In this document: positions 16,563 to 26,063 of the stretch, piece after piece
How positions within the stretch are numbered: the first letter of the stretch is position 1
Layout of the letters: every line of letters starts with the position of its first letter
NCBI GenBank assembly: GCA_964364175.1
Contig: CAYILR010000010.1
Coordinates: 1-64,000 of the forward strand
Length of the DNA: 64,000 nt
Origin: CAYILR01 sp964364175
GTDB lineage: Bacteria > Bdellovibrionota > UBA1018
Reading direction: 5' to 3'
The notes under the pieces: model-generated
What the model was told of the DNA's origin: nothing
Database searches by the model: none
The model's input: the letters and a program-made list of their open reading frames with translations, nothing else
Program-made: the position numbers and the translations under genes

Positions 16563-17534
16563 GTGGCTCAACAAAAATCAGTTTTGGGTAAGGGTTTGGC
16601 TTCGTTGTTGCCAGGAGCTGCTGCTCCTCCAGCGGTGGTGTTTAATAGGGGAGATTTGGATGCGGCCTCTGCAGCTGTTCCAGTGTTTTCCAATGCTCCA
16701 GTAGAAAGTAATCGAGACAGACACCCCGGAATTAATATTGCCGCGCTGGATGAAATTCAGGTGAATCCGTATCAGCCTAGGCGTGAATTCAATGAGACAG
16801 AGATTTTGGAATTAGCACAATCGATTGAGGCTAATGGAATCATTCAGCCTTTAATTGTTCGAAAGGCACCACAAGGCAATGGCTACCAGCTCATCGCAGG
16901 AGAGCGACGTTTACGTGCAGCTCGCGTAGCGGGCTTGAAGCAGGTCCCCATTGTAATTCGAAAAACGACGGATCGTGAGTCTTTGGAAATTGCGATTGTT
17001 GAAAACGTCCAGCGAGAAGACCTTAATTGTATTGATGAGGCATTAGCCTATTTTCAACTGATGCAAGAGTTTCAAATTACACAAGAAGAGGTAGCGCAAC
17101 GCGTCGGAAAAGAACGCGTAACCGTTGCAAATCACCTTCGGCTGCTTCGCCTACCAGAAGCCATTATTGATGATTTGAAAAAGGGATTTATTTCATTTGG
17201 TCATGGCAAGGCGTTGCTCTCCTTGGACGACCAAGACCAGAAACTGAGAATTCGTGCTGCGATCGTAGAGAAAAAACTCAGTGTTCGTCAAACCGAGCAA
17301 TTGGTTGAACTTGCAAAAAAAGGCGAGGGCGAGGTTGAGACTAACGCAGCAAAAATAGTTCCGCAAAGCGCTGTACAACTCAGGTTGACCCAGATTTCAC
17401 AGGATCTTTCGCGTGGTCTTTCCACGAAAGTTGTTTTGAAGGGGAATGGGAAAAAAGGAAAAATCCAAGTTCACTACCATAGCCAGGCTGAATTCGAACG
17501 ACTGGTAGCCCTGCTTCAAGGGCAGAGAACATGA
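16563..17534 (+). CDS. parB: chromosome partitioning CTPase ParB
   Basis: 323 residues from GTG 16563, chosen because AGGAG sits seven bases upstream; the ATG at 16557 is only one base from it. ParB loads at parS and slides as a CTP-dependent clamp. The N-terminal LGKGLASLLPG contains the ParA-interaction peptide. The CTP-binding domain has NPYQPRREF and GERRLRAA, followed by the HTH (TQEEVAQRVGKERVTVANHLRLL) and the C-terminal dimer domain. The stop overlaps the bactofilin start (ATGA). Confidence 0.96.
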   Translation: MAQQKSVLGKGLASLLPGAAAPPAVVFNRGDLDAASAAVPVFSNAPVESNRDRHPGINIAALDEIQVNPYQPRREFNETEILELAQSIEANGIIQPLIVRKAPQGNGYQLIAGERRLRAARVAGLKQVPIVIRKTTDRESLEIAIVENVQREDLNCIDEALAYFQLMQEFQITQEEVAQRVGKERVTVANHLRLLRLPEAIIDDLKKGFISFGHGKALLSLDDQDQKLRIRAAIVEKKLSVRQTEQLVELAKKGEGEVETNAAKIVPQSAVQLRLTQISQDLSRGLSTKVVLKGNGKKGKIQVHYHSQAEFERLVALLQGQRT

Positions 17535-17905
17535 GTTTACGTTCGGACCTCAAAGTCCCTGTAACGCATTTTGATCTCACTGCGGTGATTGATCAGGGGT
17601 GCGAATTTGAAGGTAAGCTTTGTTTTCATGGAACAGTTAGGATTGGTGGACTTTTTAAAGGGCAAATTATTACGCCAGATACTCTGATTATCAGCGAGGG
17701 TGCCCGTGTGCAGGGCGAAATCGACGCTGGAATTGTTGTGATGAGTGGAGAATTTGAAGGTACGATACGAGCAAAGCACCGAGTGGAAATTCATTCTCCT
17801 GCCGTTTTTCGAGGAGATTTGTTTGCGCCCAGCCTAAAAATTGATGAAGGCGTAATTTTTGAAGGCAGCAGCAATATGACGCAGGCATCGATTCCCACAA
17901 AATAA
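17531..17905 (+). CDS. bactofilin
   Basis: 124 residues. A bactofilin core with repeating short beta strands and Gly turns (FEGKLCFHGTVRIGG, GARVQGEIDAG, GEFEGTIRAKHRVEI, AVFRGDLFAP) predicts a right-handed beta helix that polymerises into nucleotide-free filaments. It is translationally coupled to parB. In Myxococcus, bactofilins scaffold ParABS at the poles, so a similar link between filament and chromosome segregation is plausible here but inferred from position only. Confidence 0.92.
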   Translation: MSLRSDLKVPVTHFDLTAVIDQGCEFEGKLCFHGTVRIGGLFKGQIITPDTLIISEGARVQGEIDAGIVVMSGEFEGTIRAKHRVEIHSPAVFRGDLFAPSLKIDEGVIFEGSSNMTQASIPTK

Positions 17906-17930
17906 GTGCATGAAACTAGTTGTGCTTATT
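17901..17930 (+). terminator. terminator after the parAB-bactofilin operon
   Basis: AATAAGTGCA and TGTGCTTATT form a 10-bp stem (two G-T pairs) with a 10-base loop, overlapping the bactofilin stop. The tail is CTTCTCTT, pyrimidine-rich but not a pure T-run. Confidence 0.55.
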
Positions 17931-17991
17931 CTTCTCTTGACCTAAGAAAGCGTTATAGATAAGCACTTTTCTCGAACGGAGATTTGCGAGC

Positions 17992-18423
17992 GTGTCAGCG
18001 ATTATTCAACAGCTTCAGCTGGATCAAACTTACTTTATTCAGCTTGGACTTATTGCTTTTTTATTTTTAATTCTTAGCCAACTATATTTTAAGCCATTTC
18101 TTGCGCTGTTTGAAAAAAGACATCAGCGTACTGCTGAGGATAGTAAAAAGGCAGATGAAATCCTAGCCGAAGTTAAGCAACAGTTGACAGCCTATGATGC
18201 CAAGCTGTCTGACGCCCGCGCGCTGGCTAAACAAGACTACGAACAATTTATTTTGGAAGTGAAAAAACAAGAATCACAGCTCTTATCTCAAGCCAGAGGC
18301 GAAGCTAAGCAAATCGTTCAACAAGCACAGGAAGATTTGGAGAAGAGTAAACAACAAGTGAAATCCCAGCTTCAGGCTGAAGTAGACGGATTCGCGAAAA
18401 AAGTGGCGGACTCACTGCTATGA
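17992..18423 (+). CDS. ATP synthase F0 subunit b'
   Basis: 143 residues from a GTG. One N-terminal membrane helix (about 18-36: LGLIAFLFLILSQLYFKPF) and then a long charged alpha-helix rich in A, K, Q and E, as in b and b' subunits of the peripheral stalk. LYFKPFLALFEKR is the characteristic b/b' sequence just after the membrane. It is the first of two consecutive b-type genes, so the stalk is probably a b/b' heterodimer. Confidence 0.88.
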   Translation: MSAIIQQLQLDQTYFIQLGLIAFLFLILSQLYFKPFLALFEKRHQRTAEDSKKADEILAEVKQQLTAYDAKLSDARALAKQDYEQFILEVKKQESQLLSQARGEAKQIVQQAQEDLEKSKQQVKSQLQAEVDGFAKKVADSLL

Positions 18424-18896
18424 AAGCTCTGATTGCACCAGCAATTAATTTAGTCGGACTCATCGCAATCATGGTCTATGCGCTCAAGGACAAGATTCCT
18501 GTTTTTGTTCAAGACCGTAAGCGCCAGCTTGAAAAAGAATTAGTAGATGCACAAAGTAAACTCGAAGAAGCCAAAAAAAACCAACAAGAGTTGGCAGCAA
18601 AGGTAAGAGCATTCGATGCGGATGTCGGTCAGATGAAAGAAGAGTTCACACAGCAAGCACAAAAGCATAGGGCAGCTATTCTTTCTCATGCGCAGAGCTT
18701 GGTGGTTCAGATTAAGGAAGATGCACAATCGTCGGCCAAGAGCATCACGCAGGATTTCAAAAGAGAAATCACCATGGAGTTTGTGGATCAGGTGCTGAGT
18801 AAAGCAGAAAAAATTCTAAAAGAGCGAGTTGATTCGGGTGCAAAAAATAAACTAAACAAAGAATTTTCGCATCAGCTGGCAGGAGTGAGTGCATGA
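18420..18896 (+). CDS. atpF: ATP synthase F0 subunit b
   Basis: 158 residues, overlapping the b' gene by four bases. A single membrane helix (about 5-23, INLVGLIAIMVYALKDKI) is followed by a long coiled-coil-forming helix and a C-terminal region (FVDQVLSKAEKILKERV) that would contact the delta subunit. Pairing with b' gives the heterodimeric peripheral stalk. The start is fixed by the ATGA overlap. Confidence 0.9.
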   Translation: MKALIAPAINLVGLIAIMVYALKDKIPVFVQDRKRQLEKELVDAQSKLEEAKKNQQELAAKVRAFDADVGQMKEEFTQQAQKHRAAILSHAQSLVVQIKEDAQSSAKSITQDFKREITMEFVDQVLSKAEKILKERVDSGAKNKLNKEFSHQLAGVSA

Positions 18897-19456
18897 GTGT
18901 AGCAAAAAATTATGCACAGGCACTCTACGAGTCGGTAGGCTCTGCCGCAGATTCAAAAGGCAAACTGGATCAGCTTGAAAAAGATTTGCAGCAATTGGTT
19001 CAAGCATTCGCTGTATCGAGGGACTTGCGTCTTGCTATGGAGGGATCAGTGATTAGCCCTCAGGAGAAGACCGGTGTTTTTAAGGCGCTCCAGGAAAAAA
19101 ACCTGATTTCGGCTGCGTTTCAACCATTCTTGGGCTTGCTGACACGTAAGGGTCGTTTGAATCAGCTCTCAGAAATTCAAGATCAGTTTGCGTCGATTCG
19201 CCTGGAAAAAGAAGGTGGTGTTTTGGGCGAAGTGGTTTCAGCAGAGACTCTTTCGTCCGAGGACTTACAGGGTCTTCAGAAGACATTCTCAGGAAAACTG
19301 GGCAAACAGGTAGTTTTTAAAACTCAAGTAGACCCCGGTGTTTTGGGCGGAATCAAAGTATTAATTCAAGGCGTGACTTATGATGGAACGTTGAGAACAC
19401 AGTTGGACAAAGTTCGAGAAAATTGCTTTCAAAGCATTAGCAAGATGACGAATTGA
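18893..19456 (+). CDS. atpH: ATP synthase F1 subunit delta
   Basis: 187 residues; connects the F1 head to the b stalk. The N-terminus (VAKNYAQALYE) and the C-terminal conserved segment (KTQVDPGVLGGIKVLIQGVTYDGTLRTQL) match the delta/OSCP family. The helical N-domain (1-110) binds the alpha subunit N-termini. It overlaps atpF by four bases. Confidence 0.95.
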   Translation: MSVAKNYAQALYESVGSAADSKGKLDQLEKDLQQLVQAFAVSRDLRLAMEGSVISPQEKTGVFKALQEKNLISAAFQPFLGLLTRKGRLNQLSEIQDQFASIRLEKEGGVLGEVVSAETLSSEDLQGLQKTFSGKLGKQVVFKTQVDPGVLGGIKVLIQGVTYDGTLRTQLDKVRENCFQSISKMTN

Positions 19457-19469
19457 TTTAGAGGAAAAT

Positions 19470-20978
19470 ATGCAAATCAGACCAGAAGAAATTACACAGA
19501 TTTTAAAAACCCAAATCCAAGATTTTGGAAAGAAGCTGGATGTTTCTGAAACCGGCACTGTACTCGCGGTCGGAGATGGGGTTGCGAAAGTTTACGGCCT
19601 AGAAAAAGCCATGGCAGGAGAGATGGTGGATTTTGGCCAGGGCGTTTCAGGTATGGTTTTGAACCTGGAAGAAGAGAACGTCGGGGTTGTTATTTTCGGT
19701 GACGATACTCAAGTCAAAGAAGGCACTTCTGTTAAACGTACAAACAAGATTGTTCAGGTTCCAGTGGGCGAAGCCCTGTTGGGCCGTGTAGTCAACGCAC
19801 TCGGAATTCCGATTGACGGCAAAGGTGAAATTAAAACCAAAGAATTTCGTAAAGTGGAAGTCAAAGCTCCTGGCATTGTCGGGCGACAGTCCGTTAAAGA
19901 ACCTCTTCAAACGGGTATCAAAGCAGTCGATGCGATGATTCCAATTGGCCGTGGTCAGCGGGAGTTGATCATTGGTGACCGTCAAACCGGAAAAACTGCT
20001 TTGGCGATCGATACGATTATTAACCAAAAAGGCAAAGGCGTTTATTGCATCTACGTTGCTATCGGACAAAAGCAATCTACCGTTGCTCAGGTTGTGGACA
20101 AGCTTCGTGCTGAAGGCGCGATGGAGCACACCATTGTAGTTGCTGCAACAGCTGCTGAACAAGCACCGCTTCAGTTCTTGGCTCCTTACGCAGGCGTTTC
20201 CATGGGTGAGTGGTTCCGAGACAGCGGTAAGCATGCGTTGATTGTGTACGATGATTTGACCAAGCAAGCTCAAGCTTATCGCCAGCTTTCGTTGCTGTTG
20301 CGTCGCCCTCCAGGACGTGAAGCATATCCCGGAGACGTTTTCTATTTGCACTCTCGTTTGCTCGAACGTGCTGCAAAGTTGTCGGATAAACTGGGAGGCG
20401 GCTCGCTCACGGCTCTGCCAATTATCGAGACGCAAGCTGGGGACGTTTCGGCCTACATTCCTACCAACGTGATTTCGATTACAGACGGTCAGATTTTCTT
20501 AGAAAGTGATTTGTTCTACTCCGGTGTTCGTCCCGCTGTGAACGTCGGGATTTCCGTATCACGGGTCGGTGGTAGCGCACAGATCAAGGCAATGCGCTCG
20601 GTCGCAGGAACGTTGCGATTGGAATTGGCGCAGTATCGAGAAAAAGCGGCTTTCGCACAGTTCGGAAGTGATCTCGACCCTGCTACACAGAAACAGCTGG
20701 CACGCGGCTCTCGATTGACTGAAGTTTTGAAACAAGGTCAGTACGAGCCGATGGGTGTTGAGAGACAAATCGTAATTGTGTTTGCAGGAACGCATGGATA
20801 TTTGGACAAACATCCGCTGACTCAGTTGAAAGAATACGAAAAACAGCTTTTCGATTTCATCGAAAGAAAACATCCAGCTGTTTTTCAAGAAATCCTGAGC
20901 ACTGGAAAGCTCGAAGATGGAACCAAGGGCAAGCTGACGGCAGCATTGAAAGAGTTTGAACAGATCTTCAAAGGGTAA
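19470..20978 (+). CDS. atpA: ATP synthase F1 subunit alpha
   Basis: 502 residues. The non-catalytic nucleotide-binding subunit of the F1 hexamer. Walker A GDRQTGKTALA is near residues 170-180 and Walker B ALIVYDDLTK near 255-265. The alpha-specific PAVNVGISVSRVGG lies near 354-370. Length and order are standard. It lies 13 bp after atpH. Confidence 0.98.
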   Translation: MQIRPEEITQILKTQIQDFGKKLDVSETGTVLAVGDGVAKVYGLEKAMAGEMVDFGQGVSGMVLNLEEENVGVVIFGDDTQVKEGTSVKRTNKIVQVPVGEALLGRVVNALGIPIDGKGEIKTKEFRKVEVKAPGIVGRQSVKEPLQTGIKAVDAMIPIGRGQRELIIGDRQTGKTALAIDTIINQKGKGVYCIYVAIGQKQSTVAQVVDKLRAEGAMEHTIVVAATAAEQAPLQFLAPYAGVSMGEWFRDSGKHALIVYDDLTKQAQAYRQLSLLLRRPPGREAYPGDVFYLHSRLLERAAKLSDKLGGGSLTALPIIETQAGDVSAYIPTNVISITDGQIFLESDLFYSGVRPAVNVGISVSRVGGSAQIKAMRSVAGTLRLELAQYREKAAFAQFGSDLDPATQKQLARGSRLTEVLKQGQYEPMGVERQIVIVFAGTHGYLDKHPLTQLKEYEKQLFDFIERKHPAVFQEILSTGKLEDGTKGKLTAALKEFEQIFKG

Positions 20979-20990
20979 TGCGAGAAAAAC

Positions 20991-21887
20991 ATGGCAAGCA
21001 TTAAGGATCTAAAAAAACGGATCGGTACCGTTAAGAACACGCAGCAGACGACGAAAGCCATGAAAATGGTTTCGGCAGCTAAGTTGCGTCGTGCTCAAGA
21101 AGCAATTCAGGGGCAGCGTCCGTACGCTCGTGGAGTTGAAGAGCTGATCCGTACGATTGCTGGATTGCCACAGGCGCAGGGGTTTTCTAAATTGATTATT
21201 TCTGATGAAGAAGTAACCAGCAAAAAACTGCTTTTGGTGGTGGTTACCTCGGATCGCGGTCTTTGTGGTGGATTTAACTCGAACGCGATTCGTATTGCTC
21301 ATCGTTGGGTTGCGCAGAACCAAAGCAAATACGAGAAAATTGACCTTTCATTCGTCGGAAAAAAGGCAGGCGATTTTTTCAAAAACAAGAGCTACACGTT
21401 TGGCCCTGTTTTTTCTGACTTTGCAGGGAAGGTCAGTATTTTGAAAGCCAAGGGCTTGGCTAAGCAACTCGTTGCTTTGTATGAATCTGGCGAATACCAA
21501 GAAATTAAAATTGCCTACAACGAGTTTAAGAATGCAGTGACTCAGCATCCGACTGTTGAGGACTACTTGCCTATCGACAGGAATCAACTTCTTGCCAAAG
21601 GAACGGATTCTTCTGGTGACAACGCAGTCGTGTTGCTGAAACCCAATGCTGGCGTGTTGATGTCGGAGCTTTTGAATAAGCATGTGGTTGTGCACGCGCA
21701 CCGAATTATGCTGGAGTCGCAGGCGGGCGAGCACGGCGCACGAATGTCTGCGATGGAAAATGCGACTAAAAATGCCGGCGAAATGATTAAGAAGCTGACG
21801 TTGCAATACAACAAGCAACGTCAAGCAGGAATTACTAAAGAATTGCTAGAGATTATCTCGGGCAGCGAGTCTCAGAAAAACCAGTAG
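20991..21887 (+). CDS. atpG: ATP synthase F1 subunit gamma
   Basis: 298 residues. The rotor shaft of F1. The N-terminal helix (MASIKDLKKRIGTVKNTQQTTKAMKMV) and C-terminal helix (ARMSAMENATKNAGEMIKKL) form the coiled coil inside the alpha-beta ring. The middle has the SDRGLCGGFN signature. It lies 12 bp after atpA. Confidence 0.97.
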   Translation: MASIKDLKKRIGTVKNTQQTTKAMKMVSAAKLRRAQEAIQGQRPYARGVEELIRTIAGLPQAQGFSKLIISDEEVTSKKLLLVVVTSDRGLCGGFNSNAIRIAHRWVAQNQSKYEKIDLSFVGKKAGDFFKNKSYTFGPVFSDFAGKVSILKAKGLAKQLVALYESGEYQEIKIAYNEFKNAVTQHPTVEDYLPIDRNQLLAKGTDSSGDNAVVLLKPNAGVLMSELLNKHVVVHAHRIMLESQAGEHGARMSAMENATKNAGEMIKKLTLQYNKQRQAGITKELLEIISGSESQKNQ

Positions 21888-21909
21888 GGTAGAGGAATTA
21901 GGAGAAAGT

Positions 21910-23334
21910 ATGTCAGCAACAGCTCAAATGGATAATTTAGGAAAAATCACTCGGATCATCGGCCCTGTAGTCGACGTTCAGTTTGCTGCAGGAAAGCTGC
22001 CGCAGATTTATAACGCCGTAAAGGTGACCAACTCTGCAATTTCAGACAGCGAGTGGAACTTGGTTCTCGAAGTAGCTCAGCATCTGGGAGAAAACACAGT
22101 TCGTTGTATCGCGATGGATAACACCGATGGTTTGACACGGGGTCAGAATGCACTCGATGTGGGTACACAGATTCAAATGCCTGTTGGCCGAGAAACTCTG
22201 GGTCGGATTTTGAACGTAATCGGAGAGCCGGTGGACGAGATGGGCCCTGTGGGTGCCAAAAAATTCTACCCTATTCACCGCTCACCCCCCGCATTCAAAG
22301 ATCAGTCTGTGGCCATGCAGCCATTTTTCACTGGAATTAAAGTCGTAGACTTGTTGGCTCCGTACGCGCGGGGTGGAAAAATCGGTCTGTTCGGTGGAGC
22401 CGGAGTGGGCAAGACCGTATTGATTATGGAACTGATCAATAACATCGCCACACAACACGGGGGTTTCTCGGTGTTCGCTGGAGTCGGAGAGCGAACGCGT
22501 GAAGGAAACGATTTGTGGATGGAGATGAAAGAGTCTGGAGTCTTGGCGAAAACCGCTCTGGTTTACGGACAGATGAACGAACCACCTGGAGCACGCGCTC
22601 GCGTGGCCTTGTCTGCACTGAGTTGCGCAGAGTATTTCCGCGATGAAGAAAACCAAGACGTTTTGCTCTTCGTAGATAATATTTTCCGATTCACTCAGGC
22701 GGGTTCGGAAGTGTCGGCTCTCTTGGGACGTATTCCATCTGCCGTGGGTTACCAGCCTAACTTGGCAACTGAGATGGGTGAACTGCAAGAGCGAATTACT
22801 TCGACCAACAAAGGTTCGATTACTTCGATTCAAGCGATTTACGTACCTGCCGACGATTACACTGATCCAGCACCTGCAACGACATTTGCTCACTTGGATG
22901 CGACGACCAACTTGTCTCGTCAAATTGCTGAGTTGGGAATCTATCCTGCAGTGGATCCTTTGGCTTCGACTTCTCGCGTTTTGGATCCTCGCATCGTGGG
23001 CGAAGAGCATTACAAAACTGCACGTCGAGTTCAGTCGATTCTTCAGAAGTACAAGGATCTGCAAGATATTATTGCGATCTTGGGTATGGATGAATTGTCT
23101 GAAGAAGACAAACTCACTGTGTCTCGCGCTCGAAAAGTTCAGCGTTTCTTGTCTCAGCCTTTCTTTGTGGCAGAACAGTTTACAGGCTTGAAAGGTAAAT
23201 TCGTAAAAATCGAAGATACCATTCGCGCTTTCAACGAAATCTGTGACGGCAAGTACGATGATTTGCCTGAGCAAGCGTTCTATCTTGTTGGAACGATTGA
23301 AGATGCGATCGAGAAAGCAAAAACACTGAGCTGA
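21910..23334 (+). CDS. atpD: ATP synthase F1 subunit beta
   Basis: 474 residues; the catalytic subunit. P-loop GGAGVGKTVLI near residues 159-169, catalytic Glu in GERTREGND, Walker B LLFVDNIFRFTQAGSE and the DELSEEDKLTV (DELSEED) loop are all intact. A ribosome binding site (AGGAGAAA) precedes the ATG. Complete and ordinary. Confidence 0.98.
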   Translation: MSATAQMDNLGKITRIIGPVVDVQFAAGKLPQIYNAVKVTNSAISDSEWNLVLEVAQHLGENTVRCIAMDNTDGLTRGQNALDVGTQIQMPVGRETLGRILNVIGEPVDEMGPVGAKKFYPIHRSPPAFKDQSVAMQPFFTGIKVVDLLAPYARGGKIGLFGGAGVGKTVLIMELINNIATQHGGFSVFAGVGERTREGNDLWMEMKESGVLAKTALVYGQMNEPPGARARVALSALSCAEYFRDEENQDVLLFVDNIFRFTQAGSEVSALLGRIPSAVGYQPNLATEMGELQERITSTNKGSITSIQAIYVPADDYTDPAPATTFAHLDATTNLSRQIAELGIYPAVDPLASTSRVLDPRIVGEEHYKTARRVQSILQKYKDLQDIIAILGMDELSEEDKLTVSRARKVQRFLSQPFFVAEQFTGLKGKFVKIEDTIRAFNEICDGKYDDLPEQAFYLVGTIEDAIEKAKTLS

Positions 23335-23338
23335 TTTT

Positions 23339-23755
23339 ATGGAACAAATCACACTCACACTCCTTTCAGCAGAGCGACAAGTGGTGGCTTCGGTGTCGGC
23401 CAGTAGCATTACGCTGACCGGTTCTGAAGGACAGATTCAAGTTCTGCCCGGCCATGCACACATGATTGGAACTCTGGAAACCGGATCGTTTCAGTTTACG
23501 CCTGTGAATGGTACGCCGGTCGTCGGTGTGATTTCGACTGGGTTTTTCGAGGTCACTGATGACCATATCAAGGTTCTAGCTGAAACAGTGGAACTGGCAA
23601 GTGAGATTGACCTTGAGCGAGCTAAACGAGCACAACAAAGGGCCGAAGCTGCGCTGCAAAAAGCCGAGATGGACGATCATCAGTTCAAAAAATATCAGCT
23701 GAAACTACAGCGGGCGCTGATTCGTCAGCAGATCGCCAGCCAGACGACACATTAG
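23339..23755 (+). CDS. atpC: ATP synthase F1 subunit epsilon
   Basis: 138 residues. The N-terminal beta sandwich (conserved GSEGQIQVLPGHAHMIGTLETG) and a C-terminal helical hairpin (ERAKRAQQRAEAALQ) match epsilon, the regulatory rotor subunit. It starts four bases after atpD and ends the cluster. The a and c subunit genes (atpB, atpE) are not in the window, so the operon is split as in many delta-proteobacteria. Confidence 0.95.
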   Translation: MEQITLTLLSAERQVVASVSASSITLTGSEGQIQVLPGHAHMIGTLETGSFQFTPVNGTPVVGVISTGFFEVTDDHIKVLAETVELASEIDLERAKRAQQRAEAALQKAEMDDHQFKKYQLKLQRALIRQQIASQTTH

Positions 23756-23763
23756 TCGGCAAT

Positions 23764-23818
23764 TAATCCCTATTGAAACGTGCGCCTGAAGCAGTAACCT
23801 AGAGTTATCTAGGGATTA
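23764..23818. repeat. inverted repeat after atpC
   Basis: TAATCCCTA (23764-23772) and TAGGGATTA (23810-23818) form a perfect 9-bp inverted repeat with a 37-base loop, filling the gap between atpC and the next gene. In both copies the repeat is followed by TTGAAA. No T-run follows; terminator or operator are both possible. Confidence 0.4.
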
Positions 23819-23825
23819 TTGAAAA

Positions 23826-26045
23826 GTGCACGCAAGAGAAAAAGAATCACTGCCTTGGGTCGTGAAGGGATTGAGTGCTGTCGCAGCATTCGCGTGCGGA
23901 TTTGTGCTTTTTTCAAGCCAAATTTCTTATTTCGAAAATCAACCCCAAGCCAAATTTTGGTGGAACAGCAGCAACTGGCAAATCGACGAACAAACGCTTC
24001 CTGAAAAGGCAGCAGTGGTTTTGCCTACACCCGTAATCAACGAAAAAATCAGGTCAGTAAAGAAAGCTGGCCTGTATAAAAAAAGAATCACCAAACATAA
24101 AGTAAATCATAAGCAGGAAAAACAAATGGTCGCATCGCAGGCGGCCCCCATGCGAAGCATCCAAGTCGAACCTCAACCTGTGCAGGCTGTTTCTACTGAA
24201 ACCAGTGCAGAGGATCTCAAAAATGTTTGGCAGAGGCTTTGTCAAAATTTTGAATACAGTCTGAGACCACTTGAGCAGAAGACTATGCTGGCTGTGAATA
24301 CTCATGGCGAACAAACTCCTATGAGTACTCAGGCTGTACGAGAAGTGGCAGTTCCCGCAAAACTCGCGATTCCACATGTGGACTTATTTATATCCGGAAA
24401 GATCCCTTATGGTACCGCCCCAGTAGTTGCTCAGGCAAAAATAAGAGTGAAGCCTCTACATAGAGTGGCTGCGCTAAAAAGGACGGTACAGCCAGCAACG
24501 CCCGCTGCCACTTTTGCAAGGCCCACAGGGAAAGCAAAAGAGTCGATCGACCAAATTCGCTCAGTGGCAGCTCAAGCAGAGGGCTCTCGAGATCAAATGA
24601 ATACTCAGGAGCAGCAAAAAAACTCTGCTCAGTTTGAGTCAACTCAGAATTTGAGTATTCACACCAATGAATCCCCGACAACTCTGGCGCACGAGTCGAA
24701 ATTAGAGGCCAACGTTGGGATGATAGTTGGAGCATGGAAAGCGGGCAAGAAAGCCGAGGCACAAACGTCGCAGGGATACTGGTCCATCGAAACGTCTCCG
24801 GGCTCACATGGACCCAAGAAACCAGATGGATACTCAAGACAAGCGCCTGCTGCTCTGGTTAAAGAGGATACTCAAAAACCGGAGCCGTCCCCATCTCCCT
24901 CACCCTCGAGATCGACAGCACCGCCCCCATCCCCCCCCAATGAGTATCCACGATTCATTGAAGCCTTCAATGAGAGCAAAGATTTGACTGTGGATATCCA
25001 AATTAAATCAATCACGCAGCCGCTAAAAAATGGGAAAGGCTGGAAGCTTGCACAGGGAAATTCATATTGGGACACACTGTTTTTGAATGATTCGGATTTA
25101 ATCATTCATTCGATTCCCATGCTCTCTCATAACGACGTGGTTATGCTGGCCCAGACGAGTCAAAAACAAACGGGAGTTGTAGTAGGAAGAGTTTCGGCGG
25201 GCTATGGAGTGAGTTTTTCAGGTCGAAGCGAACCTGCAGTTTATTTTGCTCTAAACGAAAAAGGGGACGCAGTACGAACTGATACTCTAGAAAAAGATCG
25301 ATTTTTCATTCTCATCAATGCATCTCCGGGATCTCAAATGATTTATCTCATGTCCAAAACGGGAGAGACAAAAGCAGTAGTGGCTATGCCTGTTTATGCA
25401 GAGATGGCGACCTATTTAGATTTGACCTCGCCACAAAAGGCGCTGCTGAGTGGAAATATTTGGGACGCTGGGGCGGTAGAAAAAACCGCGGTTCCAAATG
25501 TGAATCTGCAGTTGGCAGGGATGAGTGAGCCTTCCGCAACGACAAACCAGCATGGGCACTTTGTTTTTTCAGAAGCCCCCTATGTTCGCGGCTATCCGAT
25601 TTATCTCGAGGCAGAAATGGCATCCGGATTTAAACATCGATATGAAGTGGATCCACGTGAAACTCAACCGAGAGAGTTGTTTTATTTTTCTTCAGGAGAG
25701 GTCAATTCCTGGCTGAAGCAGCTTGAAGGAGGGGTCAGTCCTGAGAGTGGATTGGTTTTTGCGGCATTTCCTAAAACAATTGAAAAAATGGATGCGCGCG
25801 AAAGCTTGGTGCCAGAACTTTCAACGGTGACAAGCAATACACTCACGCCAGAGGCGTATACATGGGATTCTAACCAGAAACTTTTGAACAAAGTCGAAAT
25901 TTCCTCAAACAATCTACGTATGATGGTGGTTCAGATTTCAGATGGAGCACATTTGTTGAAATTGAAACACTCTGTTCGCAAGGATGAAGTCTGGTCTGGA
26001 TTTACTTTTGTTTCTGCAGGGGTCATTAACGTAATTCTCGAATGA
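23826..26045 (+). CDS. large membrane-anchored exported protein, unknown function
   Basis: 739 residues from a GTG. One N-terminal hydrophobic helix (about 13-30, VVKGLSAVAAFACGFVLF) anchors or exports it. Next comes a long low-complexity stretch rich in K, Q, A and T, and a Pro/Ser run near 350-375 (PEPSPSPSPSRS). The C-terminal half looks folded. Around 537-610 it has a carboxypeptidase-regulatory-like beta sandwich pattern (LLSGNIWD, VPNVNLQLAG, TTNQHGHFVFSEAP), a type found in cell-surface proteins. The family is not recognised. A cell-envelope role is inferred from architecture alone. Confidence 0.7.
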   Translation: MHAREKESLPWVVKGLSAVAAFACGFVLFSSQISYFENQPQAKFWWNSSNWQIDEQTLPEKAAVVLPTPVINEKIRSVKKAGLYKKRITKHKVNHKQEKQMVASQAAPMRSIQVEPQPVQAVSTETSAEDLKNVWQRLCQNFEYSLRPLEQKTMLAVNTHGEQTPMSTQAVREVAVPAKLAIPHVDLFISGKIPYGTAPVVAQAKIRVKPLHRVAALKRTVQPATPAATFARPTGKAKESIDQIRSVAAQAEGSRDQMNTQEQQKNSAQFESTQNLSIHTNESPTTLAHESKLEANVGMIVGAWKAGKKAEAQTSQGYWSIETSPGSHGPKKPDGYSRQAPAALVKEDTQKPEPSPSPSPSRSTAPPPSPPNEYPRFIEAFNESKDLTVDIQIKSITQPLKNGKGWKLAQGNSYWDTLFLNDSDLIIHSIPMLSHNDVVMLAQTSQKQTGVVVGRVSAGYGVSFSGRSEPAVYFALNEKGDAVRTDTLEKDRFFILINASPGSQMIYLMSKTGETKAVVAMPVYAEMATYLDLTSPQKALLSGNIWDAGAVEKTAVPNVNLQLAGMSEPSATTNQHGHFVFSEAPYVRGYPIYLEAEMASGFKHRYEVDPRETQPRELFYFSSGEVNSWLKQLEGGVSPESGLVFAAFPKTIEKMDARESLVPELSTVTSNTLTPEAYTWDSNQKLLNKVEISSNNLRMMVVQISDGAHLLKLKHSVRKDEVWSGFTFVSAGVINVILE

Positions 26046-26063
26046 GCCCAAAAAAGACACGCT

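Noticed and set aside
17937..17961. TTGACC...TAGATA promoter before the atp genes
   Set aside because: The spacing (13 bp) is too short for sigma-70; the real promoter was not identified.
22282..23409. Long open frame antisense to atpD and atpC
   Set aside because: Lies wholly over highly conserved atp genes; its translation is rich in Ser, Arg, His and Cys with no domain. A shadow of biased codon use.
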